A stretch of DNA of 64,000 bases from Neptuniibacter caesariensis (GTDB lineage Bacteria > Pseudomonadota > Gammaproteobacteria > Pseudomonadales > Balneatricaceae), in contig NZ_CH724125.1 of the NCBI RefSeq assembly GCF_000153345.1, positions 880,344 through 944,343 on the forward strand, given 5' to 3'. The notes under the pieces are model-generated. The model did not search any database, had not been told where the DNA came from, and worked only from the letters and a program-made list of their open reading frames with translations. This document shows positions 37,701 to 44,384 of this stretch, piece after piece (the first letter of the stretch is position 1; the number at the start of each line of letters is the position of its first letter). The position numbers were made by a program, and so were the translations under genes.

Positions 37701-39356
37701 ACGGCAACCCTGACCTTTACGGGTGGTAGTGTTTCATCAGCGAACTTAGATACGTTGCTTAACGGCATCAGCTATCAAAATAACTCTCAGGACCCAACCA
37801 CGGGTAATCGCACAGTAACTCTAACCAGTCTTCAAGACAGCGGTGGTACAGCAAATAGCGGTGTCGATACGATTACCCCGAATACCGCGACAACGGTAAC
37901 CGTTCAGAGCGTTAATGATGCACCGACGCTGAGCTTAACCGGTGGCAGTACTACCTTTACAGAAGGTGGCGTAGCGGCGTCTATCTTCAGCGGTTCCAGC
38001 GCTGATACCATCGAAAGTGGCCAGACCTTCAGTTCGCTCACTCTGACGGTAAGCAATCTCAGTGATGGCACCAACGAAGTCCTGAATATTGATGGCAGCA
38101 CCATTGCCCTAGTGAATGGCAGTGGGACTTCGGCAACGAATAGTCTGAGTTATACCGTCAGTTTGAGCGCTGGTACGGCAACCCTGACCTTTACAGGCGG
38201 AAGTGTCAGTGCTGGCAATTTGGATACTCTACTGAACGGGATTAGCTACCAGAATAACAGCCAGGACCCAACCGCCGGCAATCGTATAGTCACCCTGACG
38301 AGTCTGCAGGATAGTGGTGGGACAGCGAATAGTGGTGTAGATACCCTGAACCCGAATGTAACTTCAACCGTTACCGTTCAAGCAGTCAATGACCCTCCTT
38401 CTTTTGTGAATAATAGCTTTACCATCGATCAGGGACAGCGTTTGACTCTGAGCCTGTCTAATCTATCTGCTTCTGATATCGACAATCTTGATACGGGGCT
38501 GATCTTTACAGTCAGCTCGGTTTCAGGGGGACAGTTTGAGAATAACGGAGCGGTTGGTACAGCTATTACCAGTTTTACACTAGGTGATATTGGTACAGGC
38601 AGTATCGATTTTGTAGACAACAATGATGCCACTGCACCTGCATTTAGTTTTACGGTTGGTGATGGTGCACTCTCTGCAGGCCCTGTCGCAGGGAGCATAG
38701 CCTTTACAGCGGCTCCTGTCGTTGAAGAAGTGGTTGAAGAGCCTGTTGAAGTTGTGGAAGAACCAGACGCCGGGCCTGAAGTAGAGCTTGCTCCTGAAGA
38801 AATTGAAGAAGAGGCTCCGGTAGAGGAAATTGTTGAACCTGTTGAGATTGTATTTGAAGAAACGACAGAACCTGAAGTACAGCCCTCGCCTCAACCTGAA
38901 GAACCCCGTGCCGTCAGTGATGCGCGTTTTAGTATTGAGTTGCCAGAAACAGACGTGAATAAAGTGAAATTGGCAGTAGCGGAAGCGGTATCTGCGGTTT
39001 CTGAGTTACGTGTGGGCTGGGGAGATCTGTCAGATCCATTGCTGTTAGTTAAGTCATCTCAGTTTATGGGTAGCCTTGATGCACTTGACCAAGATATTCA
39101 GAAAAATATTACCTTGGATGCGATGACCGTGGGAACGGGAGCCGCATTATCTACCGGTCTTTCAATAGGTTATGTCGCTTGGTTGCTCCGTAGCGGTATT
39201 ATTCTGACCAGTGTTCTTACCTCGTTGCCGGCTTGGCGTTTTATCGATCCGCTACCTGTGTTGTCCCGTTTAGGTGATGAAGTAGAAGATGAAGAGTCGT
39301 TAGAAGATATGGTTTCTGACAACAAAACACCCGATTCAGAAGAGACTAAGGCTTAA
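31710..39356 (+). CDS. Giant LEPR-XLL / DUF4347 repeat surface protein
   Basis: About 2548 aa. Order: LEPR-XLL motif (20-33, FEQLEPRVMLSADP); DUF4347 domain (~75-245) with His156 (LFSHAEDG) and Cys199 (LYGCNLA); CSLREA/beta-helix/choice-of-anchor-Q region (~280-588, ending IGAYEF); two 157-158-aa repeats (594-908); cadherin/CSPG-like unit (~909-1020); non-repeat domain (~1020-1332); a second CSPG-like unit; five 156-158-aa repeats (1441-2226); a third CSPG-like unit; Glu/Pro-rich stretch; C-terminal hydrophobic hairpin (~2480-2512) with PAWRFIDPLPVL. No Sec signal peptide. Start TTG 31710 has AGGAGG 6 bases upstream; the frame opens at GTG 31695. A likely adhesin or matrix protein. Confidence 0.88.
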   Translation: MLRSTKSKKAQVQQQESYFFEQLEPRVMLSADPLGAAEGLVDTEREDDSDLLKTGAEYVNLDQLDALPIPVILDTEELGSLDALQPLSDGTDNSLEIVVIDSSVKDAQTLLTQLQTDNPDADLQIHFIDAESDPFSQITDLLSQHENVSALHLFSHAEDGILQLGGQNIGANELGQYADQLTQWQDSMLEGGDLLLYGCNLAETESGVSFIQSLASLTNLDLAASTDLSGNKNFGGDWDLEYQTGDVSQFLSFNQGAWKGILATFNVTIFTDVVNPGDGETSLREAIIDANANGETDTINLGVGTYTLNKLTGGADEQRLDLDIYEGIHIVGAGADQTSISAGDIFNIFEFHAGSGASSISSLSLVDGNGTATSQAGAIQMADAGGSLTLTDVEIFSSITATNGGGIYNLGTLNLERVTIAENSAQLGGGIYNDTGATMTLINVTISGNSASSDGGGVYNKGDADLTNVTIAKNDASNAAGGFFRSAGTVNLSNTVIADNTSGTSSIDVAGDFTSDGSNFIGDKTGGNGFGADLSGIASLDTLADYGGQTRTHAILAGSALIDAGTDTGAPTEDQREITRVGTTDIGAYEFIPNQEPTLSATAENPTFTEGGSAAVAFSAANASTVEGTQSFIALTLSITNITDGSNEVLNISSVAIALAHLNTGSVSGFTYNVSLVGSTATIALTGGSANNAAMNGIINSISYQNNSQDPTAATRRLSIESVQDDGGTADGGDDSLSSALFSDIDVLGVNDEPTLSLTGGSTTFTEGGTAASIFSGSSADTIESSQTFSELTLTVSNLSDGTNEVLNIDGSSIALVNGSGTSATNSLSYTVSLSAGTGTLTFTGGSVSAANLDTLLNGISYQNNSQDPTAGNRVVTLTSLQDSGGTANSGVNTITPNTATTVNVQADNDIPVLGNNSLTLSQGATVTLDSSILSASDVDNTDSALTFTVSNINNGYFAFTADTTTAITSFTQAQVTASQVVFIHDGGELTPAYDVSVSDGSLSTVATAASVAFTGTSDGVVWLSTDGDEGTGNGITGLNGTAIDKGDLLQQAGPNYSMGGGSTDGTFSVAFDISNFSTGDGTNGIHYVTSSVTIGATNPINLQAGDIILSSKDNMTLVSNGAGAPADLNITQSDLFYFRPDVAGDYSTGNFYMLLSDPFNDGAEITGLTLVEKDTWVADYQLNQGDLLLAHDDGGEKNDIWLLKTDTLDTANSGTFPAALKFIEGDDENINISKKIYGIDLLESDQTIGGVTYDAGTLFVTLDSDNDDAGRNERMIRKEDIAALELSKTTLGGTEASARVTILFDGSSANFDSGNEALDAFSFTFDPDTVDDPPVLATNSFTLNEGATTTITPTFLNATDVDSPDAGLTYAISSLVGGEFQLTSNLGVAVTSFTQGQINNSEVIFIDDGDEIAPSFSISVSDDTSTTAVVPASITFVSVNDAPTLSLTGDSPTFTEGGSAVGVYSSATANTIESGQTFSALTFTVSNLSDGNSEVLNVNGSALALVNGSGSTTNFSYSVSLSSGTATITLTGGSLNAASLEALLEGVTYQNNSQDPTAGNRVVTLTSLQDSGGTANSGVDTLNPNVTSTVTVQAVNDAPTLSLTGDSPTFTEGGSAVGVYSSATANTIESGQTFSALTFTVSNLSDGNSEVLNVNGSALALVNGSGSTTNFSYNVSLSSGTATITLTGGSLNAASLEALLEGVTYQNNSQDPTAGNRVVTLTSLQDSGGTANSGVDTSTPNVTSTVTVQAVNDAPTLSLTGGSTTFTEGGAAASIFSGSSANTIESGQTFSALTLTVSNLSDGTNEVLNIDGSTIALTNGSGTTATNSLSYTVSVSAGTATLTFTGGSVSAGNLDTLLNGISYQNNSQDPTAGNRVVTLTSLQDSGGTANSGVDTITPNTATTVTVQSVNDAPTLSLTGGSTTFTEGGAAASVFSGSSAATIEAGQTFSALTLTVSNLSDGTNEVLNIDGSTIALVNGSGTSATNSLSYTVSLSAGTATLTFTGGSVSSANLDTLLNGISYQNNSQDPTTGNRTVTLTSLQDSGGTANSGVDTITPNTATTVTVQSVNDAPTLSLTGGSTTFTEGGVAASIFSGSSADTIESGQTFSSLTLTVSNLSDGTNEVLNIDGSTIALVNGSGTSATNSLSYTVSLSAGTATLTFTGGSVSAGNLDTLLNGISYQNNSQDPTAGNRIVTLTSLQDSGGTANSGVDTLNPNVTSTVTVQAVNDPPSFVNNSFTIDQGQRLTLSLSNLSASDIDNLDTGLIFTVSSVSGGQFENNGAVGTAITSFTLGDIGTGSIDFVDNNDATAPAFSFTVGDGALSAGPVAGSIAFTAAPVVEEVVEEPVEVVEEPDAGPEVELAPEEIEEEAPVEEIVEPVEIVFEETTEPEVQPSPQPEEPRAVSDARFSIELPETDVNKVKLAVAEAVSAVSELRVGWGDLSDPLLLVKSSQFMGSLDALDQDIQKNITLDAMTVGTGAALSTGLSIGYVAWLLRSGIILTSVLTSLPAWRFIDPLPVLSRLGDEVEDEESLEDMVSDNKTPDSEETKA
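33489..34433 (+). repeat. Repeat block A in the giant gene (2 units)
   Basis: Two units of 471 and 474 bp starting at 33489 and 33960. Each opens with N-x-x-PTLS and carries TFTEGG, VSNLSDG-type and YQNNSQDPTA motifs. They are diverged from each other; unit 2 is close to block B units 3-5. Confidence 0.9.
36030..38387 (+). repeat. Repeat block B in the giant gene (5 tandem units)
   Basis: Units begin at 36030, 36498, 36966, 37440 and 37914 (468, 468, 474, 474, 474 bp). Units 1-2 form one nearly identical subtype (TGDSPTFTEGG) and units 3-5 another (TGGSTTFTEGG), with long identical DNA runs within each subtype. Confidence 0.93.
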
Positions 39357-39358
39357 CA

Positions 39359-42300
39359 TTGCTGGATAGAATTTTTGGAAAACACAGTGCCAAGGTAAGG
39401 ATGGCAATAGGGCAGGTCAGTCTTATTGTAAGTCTGGTATTAATTTCTGTTTTGGTTGGTATTTTTCCTGATGAAGCGAATGTGGAGCGGCAGGCGAGAA
39501 AGGCTATTTCGGAAACGATAGCGGCCAAAGGTTCACTATTTATTACGCAGTCGGATATGCGTGGGCTTGAAACTGTGCTTCAGGTGATAGTTGAACGAAA
39601 CCCGACGCTGCTCTCTTCTGTAGTCAGAAGGAATGGTCGGGTTATTAGTGAAGTCGGGCCGCACGTTCAGTACTGGGAGCCGATCGGGGATTCTCTTTCC
39701 ACAAATACTCAGGTTGTGATCCCACTCTGGTCCGGTGAGCAGAAATGGGGGCAGGTAGAGCTTAGGTTTTCTCCAATTATTGAGCCGGGAATCTGGGGCA
39801 TTATGACCAGCCCGGTTTTTGTTTTTCTGACATTTCTTTCTCTGACCAGTTTTGTCGCATTCTTCTTCTATCTGGGGAAAATGCTCAAACACTTAGATCC
39901 CTCCCAGGCGGTTCCAGATCGCGTGAGGTCAGCATTAGATACCATGGCTGAGGGACTTTTAGTACTAGATAAGAACCAAAATGTGGTTCTGGCCAATCAG
40001 TCCTTCTCGGATATGGTAGAGCGTTCTGCTGAAAAAATGATAGGTGTTAAGGCCTCGGTTTTTCCATGGCACGATCGAAAAGGTAACCCCCTAAATACAG
40101 AGAAGGCGCCCTGGACTAAAGCCCTTGAGTCAGGGCAGGTCATAATGAATCAGGTTGTGCGCTTGACGTTGCCAAACGAAAGTCGTTTGACCTTTATGGT
40201 CAATTGCTCACCGGTGTTACTGCCCGGAGGCAAAGTCGGTGGGGTAATGGTCAGCTTGGATGACGTAACACTTCTGGAAGAGAAAGAGCTTGAGTTACGC
40301 CGATCTAAGGAAGAGGCAGAAGCGGCAAACCGTGCAAAAAGTGATTTCCTGGCTAACATGAGTCATGAGATCAGAACGCCGATGAATGCCATATTGGGTT
40401 TCGCGGATATTCTGCGCCGGGACAAGAAAAAGCTACAAACGGATCAGTTAAAACATATCAATACTATTTCGACCAGCGGCCAGCATCTGCTTGATTTGAT
40501 CAATGACATTCTGGACCTTTCTAAGGTGGAATCCGGGCGCTTAGAAGTTGAAGCGCTGGACTGTAAGCCAGTTCAGTTAATCCATCATGTTTTGCAGTTC
40601 ATGAAAGTAAAAGCAGATGAGAAGGGCTTGGAGCTTAAGTTTGTTGCGGATACTTCTCTTCCGGAGCAAATTGAAACAGACCCCGGACGGGTCCGTCAGA
40701 TTCTGACCAACCTTATCGGTAATGCGATTAAGTTCACCGAGCAGGGGGGCGTTACTGTTCATGTCAGTGTGGTAGGTGATAACCCCAAACAGATGAAAAT
40801 TGCTGTGGTTGATACTGGGATCGGTATGACTCAGCAGCAGACAGATTCTGTATTTGAAGCTTTTGTTCAGGCGGATAGCTCAATTACACGACGTTTCGGG
40901 GGAACTGGGCTTGGCTTATCCATAAGCCAGAAGTTTGCCCATGCCTTAGGCGGCGACATTTTGGTCACCAGTGAAAAAGGCGTGGGTACAACGTTCACTC
41001 TGGTATTGGAAGTTGGCAGTTTGGATAGTGTGGAGTGGCTTTCCGCGGATCAGTTGCACTTGGTAATTGAGTCTGAAGAGAGTGATGATGCCGTTGAATG
41101 GGAATTCCCGCCTGCCCATGTGCTGGTTGTTGATGATGGCAATGAAAACCGCGAACTCATAAAGCTCGTATTGGATGGTCTTGGGCTGAAAGTTGCAACT
41201 GCAGTTCACGGGCAGGATGGTTTAACTCAGGCTCTAGAGCAATCCTTTGATCTTATTTTAATGGATGTTCAGATGCCGGTAATGGATGGCTATACGGCTG
41301 TAGCAAAAATGCGTGAAGAGGGGATAGAGCTACCCATTGTGGCCTTAACTGCCCATGCCATGAAAGGAATTGAGGCGCGCTGCCTTGAGGCGGGTTATAG
41401 CCACTATATGACCAAGCCGATTGATATCAATGCCTTGGTTAAACTTATGGCCGAACTGTTGGGTGGCGTGCAGGTTGAATCTGCAGAATCTAATGCCGTA
41501 CCTGTATTGGACGATCCAATAGCGCCTGTTGAATCAAAAGTTAGCCCAGACAACGAAGAGCCAGATCTTGAACCAATCTATTCCACGTTACCTACTGAAA
41601 ACCCGAAATTCGCTGAACTGGTTAAAACCTTTATTGGCCGCTTACAAGAAAAAGTTGCTGAAATAGAACGTGCGGTTGAAACAAAGGATTATGAAGAGCT
41701 TGCTAACCTAGCCCACTGGCTTAAAGGTTCAGGTGGTAGTGTCGGATTTATGGAATTTACCGAACCGGCAATGTTGCTTGAGGTGGCGGCCAAAGAAAGT
41801 AATGGAATTGCTGTTCAGGAACGGTTCGATGAAATTCAGATACTCTGTAAGCGAGCAGCCATTAGCATCGACCGAGAACCCGAGGTTAAAAGGCCTGAAC
41901 CGGTTTCAAATTCCATTAAGTCCGACTCATGTGCTGAACCTTTAGCGGATGCCGCTGAAACCATTCTGCGATCAACACTGCCGCTTGCGAATGAAAAAAT
42001 AGCACGATTAGTAGAGCAGTTTTTACGTCGTTTGGAAGAACAGATAGATCTGCTCAGCCGTTGTGTCACTGATAAAGACTTTGTACAGATCGCAGAATTG
42101 GCACATTGGCTTAAAGGCTCCGCGGGTAGTGTTGGCTTTGCAGCATTCACGGAGCCTTCAGCAGAGCTTGAACTGGCGGCAAAACAACAAGATTTTCAGC
42201 AAGTTGAATCTTACTATCAAGTGATACTGGAACTGACAAAACGGGTTGAAGGGATCGATATAGAGGCTTTGCCATTGGGGTTAAACGGGCAGAGTGAATC

Positions 42301-42607
42301 AGTTAATGAAACACCGATCCACTCGAGCTTACTCCAGGCAAATGAAAAATTTCGCCCAATTGTCGTTCAATTTTGTGACAAGCTGGGATCACAGATCAAT
42401 GAGATGCAGGATTCTCTGAAGCATAATAAATTTCAGGAACTGGCGGATCTTGCTCATTGGCTGAAAGGATCAGGCGGAAGTGTTGGTTTTACCGATTTCA
42501 CCGATATTGCGGCTGAATTGGAAAATCAGGCTAAGCTGAATAATAGAGAAGGATCGGAGCAAATGCTTAAGCAAATTGAAGCTCTGTCTAAGAGAATAGA
42601 GCTATGA
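39359..42607 (+). CDS. Hybrid histidine kinase with three tandem HPt domains
   Basis: 1082 aa from a TTG start (TAAGG upstream; the giant gene stops 2 bp before). Two TM helices (about 17-38 and 145-167) flank a small periplasmic sensor. A PAS domain (about 180-300) follows, then HisKA with NMSHEIRTPMNAILGF (His336), HATPase (NLIGNAIKFT, GTGLGLSI), a receiver (Asp636 in LMDVQMPVMDG; Lys in MTKPID), then three HPt domains at about 740-840, 870-965 and 985-1080. Each HPt has the phospho-acceptor motif AHWLKGS (near residues 785, 915, 1031). It should feed the two response regulators that follow. Confidence 0.93.
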   Translation: MLDRIFGKHSAKVRMAIGQVSLIVSLVLISVLVGIFPDEANVERQARKAISETIAAKGSLFITQSDMRGLETVLQVIVERNPTLLSSVVRRNGRVISEVGPHVQYWEPIGDSLSTNTQVVIPLWSGEQKWGQVELRFSPIIEPGIWGIMTSPVFVFLTFLSLTSFVAFFFYLGKMLKHLDPSQAVPDRVRSALDTMAEGLLVLDKNQNVVLANQSFSDMVERSAEKMIGVKASVFPWHDRKGNPLNTEKAPWTKALESGQVIMNQVVRLTLPNESRLTFMVNCSPVLLPGGKVGGVMVSLDDVTLLEEKELELRRSKEEAEAANRAKSDFLANMSHEIRTPMNAILGFADILRRDKKKLQTDQLKHINTISTSGQHLLDLINDILDLSKVESGRLEVEALDCKPVQLIHHVLQFMKVKADEKGLELKFVADTSLPEQIETDPGRVRQILTNLIGNAIKFTEQGGVTVHVSVVGDNPKQMKIAVVDTGIGMTQQQTDSVFEAFVQADSSITRRFGGTGLGLSISQKFAHALGGDILVTSEKGVGTTFTLVLEVGSLDSVEWLSADQLHLVIESEESDDAVEWEFPPAHVLVVDDGNENRELIKLVLDGLGLKVATAVHGQDGLTQALEQSFDLILMDVQMPVMDGYTAVAKMREEGIELPIVALTAHAMKGIEARCLEAGYSHYMTKPIDINALVKLMAELLGGVQVESAESNAVPVLDDPIAPVESKVSPDNEEPDLEPIYSTLPTENPKFAELVKTFIGRLQEKVAEIERAVETKDYEELANLAHWLKGSGGSVGFMEFTEPAMLLEVAAKESNGIAVQERFDEIQILCKRAAISIDREPEVKRPEPVSNSIKSDSCAEPLADAAETILRSTLPLANEKIARLVEQFLRRLEEQIDLLSRCVTDKDFVQIAELAHWLKGSAGSVGFAAFTEPSAELELAAKQQDFQQVESYYQVILELTKRVEGIDIEALPLGLNGQSESVNETPIHSSLLQANEKFRPIVVQFCDKLGSQINEMQDSLKHNKFQELADLAHWLKGSGGSVGFTDFTDIAAELENQAKLNNREGSEQMLKQIEALSKRIEL

Positions 42608-42635
42608 GACATGCTGATAGCAAGAGGGTACAACC

Positions 42636-44384
42636 ATGGCAGTGAGCAGTAACCTGCAGAATTCCCTGATCATGATGGTTGATGATGAGCCAATCATGAT
42701 TGAACTTATTCGAATCTTCCTTGAAGAGAATGGTTATCAGCATTTTGAAGGGCTTTCTGATTCAACCACAGCAGTGGCTGAAGTGACAGCTGCGCAGCCC
42801 GATATTCTTTTATTGGATCTGGTCATGCCCGGCGTGAATGGTTTTGAAGTGCTTGAGCAGCTTAGGGCAGATGAGAAAACTAAGCATCTTCCAGTGATTG
42901 TATTAACCTCCTCAAGTGATGCCGAAACCAAATTAAAGGCTTTAGAGCTTGGGGCTACTGATTTTCTGGCGAAACCAGTGGATCAAAGTGAGCTGGCGCT
43001 TCGTTTAAGAAACTCGCTGACCTTTAAGGCTTATCAGGACCAGTTAACCTATTACGATGCTTTAACCGGTTTGCCAAATAAGAAACTTTGTCTGGAGCGG
43101 CTATCAAAAGCGCTTACTAGTTTCAAAGGACGTCATGGCTTTCTCTCCGTTTTGAACATCCGCTTGGGCCAATTTAGGAAAATTACTGAGAGTTATGGCC
43201 CTAAAGTCGGTGAAACTCTTCTGAAATCTGTCTCTGATCGATTGCTGGAATGTGTCCGTTCTTCTGATGTGGTTTCCCATGGCGGCGATAGTGATCCTAC
43301 ACGCGTAACTGCGCATCTGGGTGGCGATGAGTTTTCTATCTTGCTCACTCGTATTGAAAACAACGGTGATGCTTCCTATGTAGGTGAGCGTTTAGTCAAA
43401 GCTTTTGAGAAGCCCTTAACTGTTAATGGGCAGGATTTCTTCATTCCTCTGAGTATCGGGATCTCTATCTTTCCAGGCGATGGTGATCAGCCTGAGATAT
43501 TGCTTAGTAAAGCTAGCAGCTCTGCTGACCTTCTCATTGATAATCAGGAAAGTGGTTATCAGTTCTATTCTGATGAGGCGAATAAGCATCTTAAAGAAAA
43601 GCTCGAGCTTCAGCAGGACTTACGTAAAGCGCTGGGCAATGGGCAGTTCCACCTTGTTTATCAACCGCAGGTCGATGGTATAGCGAAGCGTGTTTGTGGG
43701 GCAGAAGCATTGTTGCGTTGGACTCATCCAGAAAAAGGTTTTGTTTCTCCGGCCGTATTTATCCCTTTGGCTGAAGAGAGTGGCTTAATGGTGGAAATTG
43801 GTACTTGTGTGTTAAGAGAAGCCTGCAAACAATCGGTCATTTGGAAGAGCCAAGGGGTTGAGAAATTAACTATTTCGGTCAATATTTCTGGAAAACAGTT
43901 CCGCTCAGAAGACTTTTTAGGCACTGTCAAATCGGTGTTAGCAGAAACGCAAGCTGTTCCTGAAATGATTATGCTGGAGATCACGGAAAGTCTGGCTATG
44001 TCAGATGTAGATAAAACGGTAGAGCTACTGGCTGATCTACGTGCTCTGGGCTTAGAAGTTTCCGTCGATGATTTCGGTACGGGATATTCATCACTCAGTT
44101 ACCTTAAAGATTTTCCAATTGATGAACTGAAGATCGATAAAGCCTTTGTTGATGGTTTACCTAATAACAAAGGTGATCAGGCAATAGCGTCAGCCATCGT
44201 TACTATGGCGAAAAAACTAGGATACAAAATCGTTGCAGAAGGTGTCGAGGAGCTACCTCAGGTAGATTATTTAAACGCCCTAGGCTGTGATTTGATTCAA
44301 GGATATTATTTCTCAAAGCCATTACAGCCAGATGATTTTTTGAAGTACTACTTTGAGTTGGAAAGTAATCAGGAGATTGCATGA
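42636..44384 (+). CDS. Response regulator REC-GGDEF-EAL, cyclase domain probably dead
   Basis: 582 aa. The receiver (about 8-125) is intact: DDE, LLLDLVMPG and FLAKPVD. The GGDEF domain keeps the GGDEF letters (HLGGDEFSILL) but loses the partner residues: where cyclases have D-x-D-x-F-K-x-I-N-D, this reads R-L-G-Q-F-R-K-I-T-E, and GHxxGD is GPKVGE. The EAL domain is intact (EALLRW, EITES, DDFGTGYSSL, KIDKAF, VAEGVE). I expect a phosphorylation-controlled c-di-GMP phosphodiesterase. ATG with GAGGG upstream; overlaps the next gene by ATGA. Confidence 0.92.
   Translation: MAVSSNLQNSLIMMVDDEPIMIELIRIFLEENGYQHFEGLSDSTTAVAEVTAAQPDILLLDLVMPGVNGFEVLEQLRADEKTKHLPVIVLTSSSDAETKLKALELGATDFLAKPVDQSELALRLRNSLTFKAYQDQLTYYDALTGLPNKKLCLERLSKALTSFKGRHGFLSVLNIRLGQFRKITESYGPKVGETLLKSVSDRLLECVRSSDVVSHGGDSDPTRVTAHLGGDEFSILLTRIENNGDASYVGERLVKAFEKPLTVNGQDFFIPLSIGISIFPGDGDQPEILLSKASSSADLLIDNQESGYQFYSDEANKHLKEKLELQQDLRKALGNGQFHLVYQPQVDGIAKRVCGAEALLRWTHPEKGFVSPAVFIPLAEESGLMVEIGTCVLREACKQSVIWKSQGVEKLTISVNISGKQFRSEDFLGTVKSVLAETQAVPEMIMLEITESLAMSDVDKTVELLADLRALGLEVSVDDFGTGYSSLSYLKDFPIDELKIDKAFVDGLPNNKGDQAIASAIVTMAKKLGYKIVAEGVEELPQVDYLNALGCDLIQGYYFSKPLQPDDFLKYYFELESNQEIA

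Noticed and set aside
36030-38387. Regularly spaced repeats that might suggest a CRISPR array
   Set aside because: Units are ~470 bp, continuous coding sequence, with no short repeats and unique spacers; it is a protein repeat array.
33083-38894. Many long open frames on the minus strand opposite the giant gene (for example 33878-34186, 36839-37063, 38580-38894)
   Set aside because: They recur with the same phase in each repeat unit and encode Ser/Val/Leu-rich nonsense; they are shadows of the biased repeat sequence.
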